Source: Leptotrichiaceae bacterium (lineage in GTDB: Bacteria > Fusobacteriota > Fusobacteriia > Fusobacteriales > Leptotrichiaceae). From it: a DNA stretch of 7,513 bases. The notes beneath the pieces were generated by a model that saw nothing but the letters and a program-made list of their open reading frames with translations, did no database searches and was not told where the DNA came from. Position 1 is the first letter of the stretch. Each line of letters begins with the position of its first letter. The stretch spans positions 1-7,513 of the forward strand of contig JAUNKI010000098.1 of NCBI GenBank assembly GCA_030532815.1. The letters run 5' to 3'. Positions 6,473 through 7,513 of this stretch are shown one piece after another. The position numbers and the translations under genes are program-made.

Positions 6473-6494
6473 GAATCTGAAAGGAATCTGAAAT
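6473..6494 (+). repeat. 11-bp tandem repeat at the hemolysin III ribosome binding site
   Basis: GAATCTGAAAG (6473-6483) is followed directly by GAATCTGAAAT (6484-6494), 10 of 11 bases identical. The junction of the copies creates AAAGGA, the Shine-Dalgarno sequence 7 nt before the start codon, and the second copy runs into the ATG. This looks like a small slippage duplication that became part of the translation start. Confidence 0.6.
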
Positions 6495-7155
6495 GAAAAA
6501 TAATAAAACAATAAATAATACAGGACTTGAATACAACACTTCAAAAGGAGAGGAAATAGCAAATTTCGTAAGTCATACTGTAGGTGCAGGACTTTCAGTT
6601 ATCGGATTTATCCTTTTAACTATAAGGGCTTCATGGGTAAGGGATTTATCAGCTGTAATATCCTTTATGATATTCGGCATAGGACTTATAGTCCTTTATA
6701 CCATGTCGTCAATTTATCACGGACTGAAACCCGGAACTGCTAAAAGGATTTTTGAAATATTTGACCACTCAGCCATTTATATATTAATTGCAGCTACGTA
6801 TACTCCTTTTCTTGTACTTGTAGTTAAATCAGAAACGGGAACAATGATTTTATGGGCTCAATGGATTATATGTATTTCGGGAATTCTGTTTAAAGCTTTT
6901 TTCACGGGAAAAATGAAGATGTTTTCTACATTACTTTATTTATTTATGGGCTGGATGATAGTATTCGCCTTTAAGGAACTTAAGGATAATATAAACAGTA
7001 CTTCACTTGTATTTCTCATAAGCGGCGGTATACTTTACTCTTTAGGAACTGTTTTCTACACATGGAAAATCTGTAAATTCAGTCATATGATATGGCATAT
7101 ATTTGTCATTCTCGGAAGTGTCTGCCATTTCTTTGCAGTATGGTTTCTTGTGTAA
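6493..7155 (+). CDS. trhA: Hemolysin III / PAQR family membrane protein (TrhA-like)
   Basis: 220 residues, normal for bacterial members, with about seven predicted membrane helices. Family motifs are clear: EEIANFVSH near the N-terminus (20-28), MSSIYHGLKP (71-80), FDHSAIYILIAATYTP (90-105) and SHMIWHIFVILGSVCHF (197-213). By comparison with adiponectin-receptor relatives, His76, His198 and His202 are the likely zinc ligands and Asp91 a possible catalytic residue, which suggests a metal-dependent membrane hydrolase. Bacterial members are tied to membrane-lipid homeostasis; the original hemolysin label comes from a Bacillus cereus homologue and does not prove toxin activity here. The start is supported by AAGGA 7 nt upstream and by a promoter at 6420-6448. 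It is a single-gene unit, divergent from the uptake operon and ended by the terminator at 7195-7242. No functional link to iron uptake is shown. Confidence 0.93.
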   Translation: MKNNKTINNTGLEYNTSKGEEIANFVSHTVGAGLSVIGFILLTIRASWVRDLSAVISFMIFGIGLIVLYTMSSIYHGLKPGTAKRIFEIFDHSAIYILIAATYTPFLVLVVKSETGTMILWAQWIICISGILFKAFFTGKMKMFSTLLYLFMGWMIVFAFKELKDNINSTSLVFLISGGILYSLGTVFYTWKICKFSHMIWHIFVILGSVCHFFAVWFLV

Positions 7156-7173
7156 GTCTATTGTGTAAGTCTA
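7148..7173 (+). repeat. Perfect 13-bp tandem duplication across the hemolysin III stop codon
   Basis: TTGTGTAAGTCTA occurs twice back to back (7148-7160 and 7161-7173), followed by a decayed partial copy (TATTGTAAATCTG, from 7174). The first copy contains the last codons and the TAA stop (7153-7155). The duplication lies wholly downstream of the stop in effect, so the protein end is unchanged. It looks like replication slippage. Confidence 0.85.
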
Positions 7174-7194
7174 TATTGTAAATCTGTGTAATTT

Positions 7195-7242
7195 AAAAAA
7201 CCTGTTTTTAAAGTTTTTTATTACTTTAAAGGCAGGTTTTTT
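7195..7242. terminator. Strong bidirectional intrinsic terminator
   Basis: A 20-bp stem pairs AAAAAACCTG plus TTTTTAAAGT (7195-7214) with ACTTTAAAGG plus CAGGTTTTTT (7223-7242), including two G-U wobbles on the plus-strand RNA, around an 8-base loop (TTTTTATT). Six T residues end the stem on either strand, so it can stop transcription from the hemolysin III gene on the plus strand and from the converging minus-strand gene that ends at 7246. Confidence 0.9.
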
Positions 7243-7245
7243 ATT

Positions 7246-7513
7246 TTAAATCTTTTTATTACTGTAAATAATCTTAAAATCTTCAAAATAATTTTTAATT
7301 TTTAATATTTCTTCCCATTTTTTCGGAAATTCCATTTTTTGAACAATTTTTATAAATCTCTCTTCTCCTATGTTACAGTAAAGAAAAGCCAAAGGAGAAG
7401 CTATCAGTTTTTTAAACAGTTCATACTCTAATGGAGTTATAAAACCCATTAAAATCAATATTAAATCAAAAATACTGTATTTAAAGTTTAAACGATAAAA
7501 TCCGTGCATAATT
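7246..7513 (-). CDS. Unrecognised protein, 3' part of a gene running off the window
   Basis: The reading frame is open to the window edge; the ATG at 7507-7509 is the first inside the window, but no ribosome binding site can be judged because only four bases lie upstream, so the true start is probably beyond 7513. The visible 87-88 residues have a hydrophobic stretch near FDLILILMGFITPL (about 14-27 from that Met), a mixed region with ASPLAFLYCNIGEERF, then a charged Lys/Glu/Ile-rich C-terminus ending YSNKKI. I do not recognise a family. The stop sits 3 bp from the shared terminator and codon use resembles its neighbours, which supports a real, expressed gene. It converges on the hemolysin III gene and is not part of the uptake operon. 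Confidence 0.55.
   Translation of the reverse strand, partial: IMHGFYRLNFKYSIFDLILILMGFITPLEYELFKKLIASPLAFLYCNIGEERFIKIVQKMEFPKKWEEILKIKNYFEDFKIIYSNKKI

Larger units (their letters stand above)
6156..6492. other. Divergent intergenic region between exbB and the hemolysin III gene
   Basis: These 337 bp hold no credible gene. A minus-strand reading frame at 6327-6539 overlaps the start of the plus-strand gene, lacks a ribosome binding site and resembles nothing. The region contains the two outward promoters (6200-6228 minus, 6420-6448 plus), a possible operator at 6212-6231, a 9-bp direct repeat AATAATTTG (6282-6299 area), an AT palindrome TTTAAAA/TTTTAAA (6300-6316), the short palindromes at 6370-6382 and 6387-6396, and an 11-bp repeat before the plus-strand start. 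The stretch 6232-6360 is otherwise plain A/T-rich sequence. Confidence 0.7.

Noticed and set aside
6327..6539. 70-residue minus-strand frame in the divergent region
   Set aside because: It overlaps the well-supported hemolysin III start, has no ribosome binding site, and its composition is that of translated AT-rich intergenic DNA.
1..7513. tRNA, rRNA, CRISPR array, insertion sequence or phage attachment site
   Set aside because: No cloverleaf, spaced repeat array, transposase or terminal inverted repeats were seen on either strand.

Overview
The window reads as low-GC DNA from a Gram-negative anaerobe, most likely a member of the Fusobacteriota (Leptotrichia, Sebaldella or Fusobacterium type). 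This placement is inferred: codon use is very AT-rich, proteins are rich in Lys, Ile, Asn and Glu, ribosome binding sites are strong AGGAG types, and the genes still encode an outer-membrane TonB-dependent receptor with ExbB/ExbD. No marker gene fixes the genus.

Positions 44-6155, all on the minus strand, form one compact uptake operon. In transcription order it holds exbB (start 6155), exbD, a TonB-dependent outer-membrane receptor, a FecCD-type permease, its ATPase, a lipoprotein substrate-binding protein, and a small protein that looks like the front half of TonB without its C-terminal domain. Gaps are 2-54 bp and receptor and permease overlap by 11 bp. A good promoter (TTGACT, 17 bp, TAAAAT) lies 45 bp upstream of exbB. 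Together the genes would take a metal chelate across the outer membrane (receptor powered by ExbB/ExbD and a TonB) and then across the inner membrane (binding protein, permease dimer, ATPase dimer). The substrate is not fixed by sequence. Ferric siderophore or another iron complex is the default; the receptor lacks the histidine expected of heme receptors, and the short leader leaves no room for a cobalamin riboswitch.

Positions 6156-6492 are a divergent, very AT-rich intergenic region with two outward promoters and a few small palindromes. Positions 6493-7155 (plus strand) encode a seven-helix hemolysin III/PAQR (TrhA) membrane protein. It is followed by a perfect 13-bp tandem duplication across its stop codon and a strong bidirectional terminator (7195-7242). 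The terminator also ends an unrecognised minus-strand gene whose 3' part occupies 7246-7513 and runs off the window.

The points most worth a second look are a 10-bp hairpin that contains the receptor's first ATG and would bring the Shine-Dalgarno next to a second, better-placed ATG (possible split ribosome binding site), and the TonB-like protein that stops before any receptor-binding domain. Nothing in the window amounts to a clearly new system; the rest is a conventional, well-organised uptake operon.
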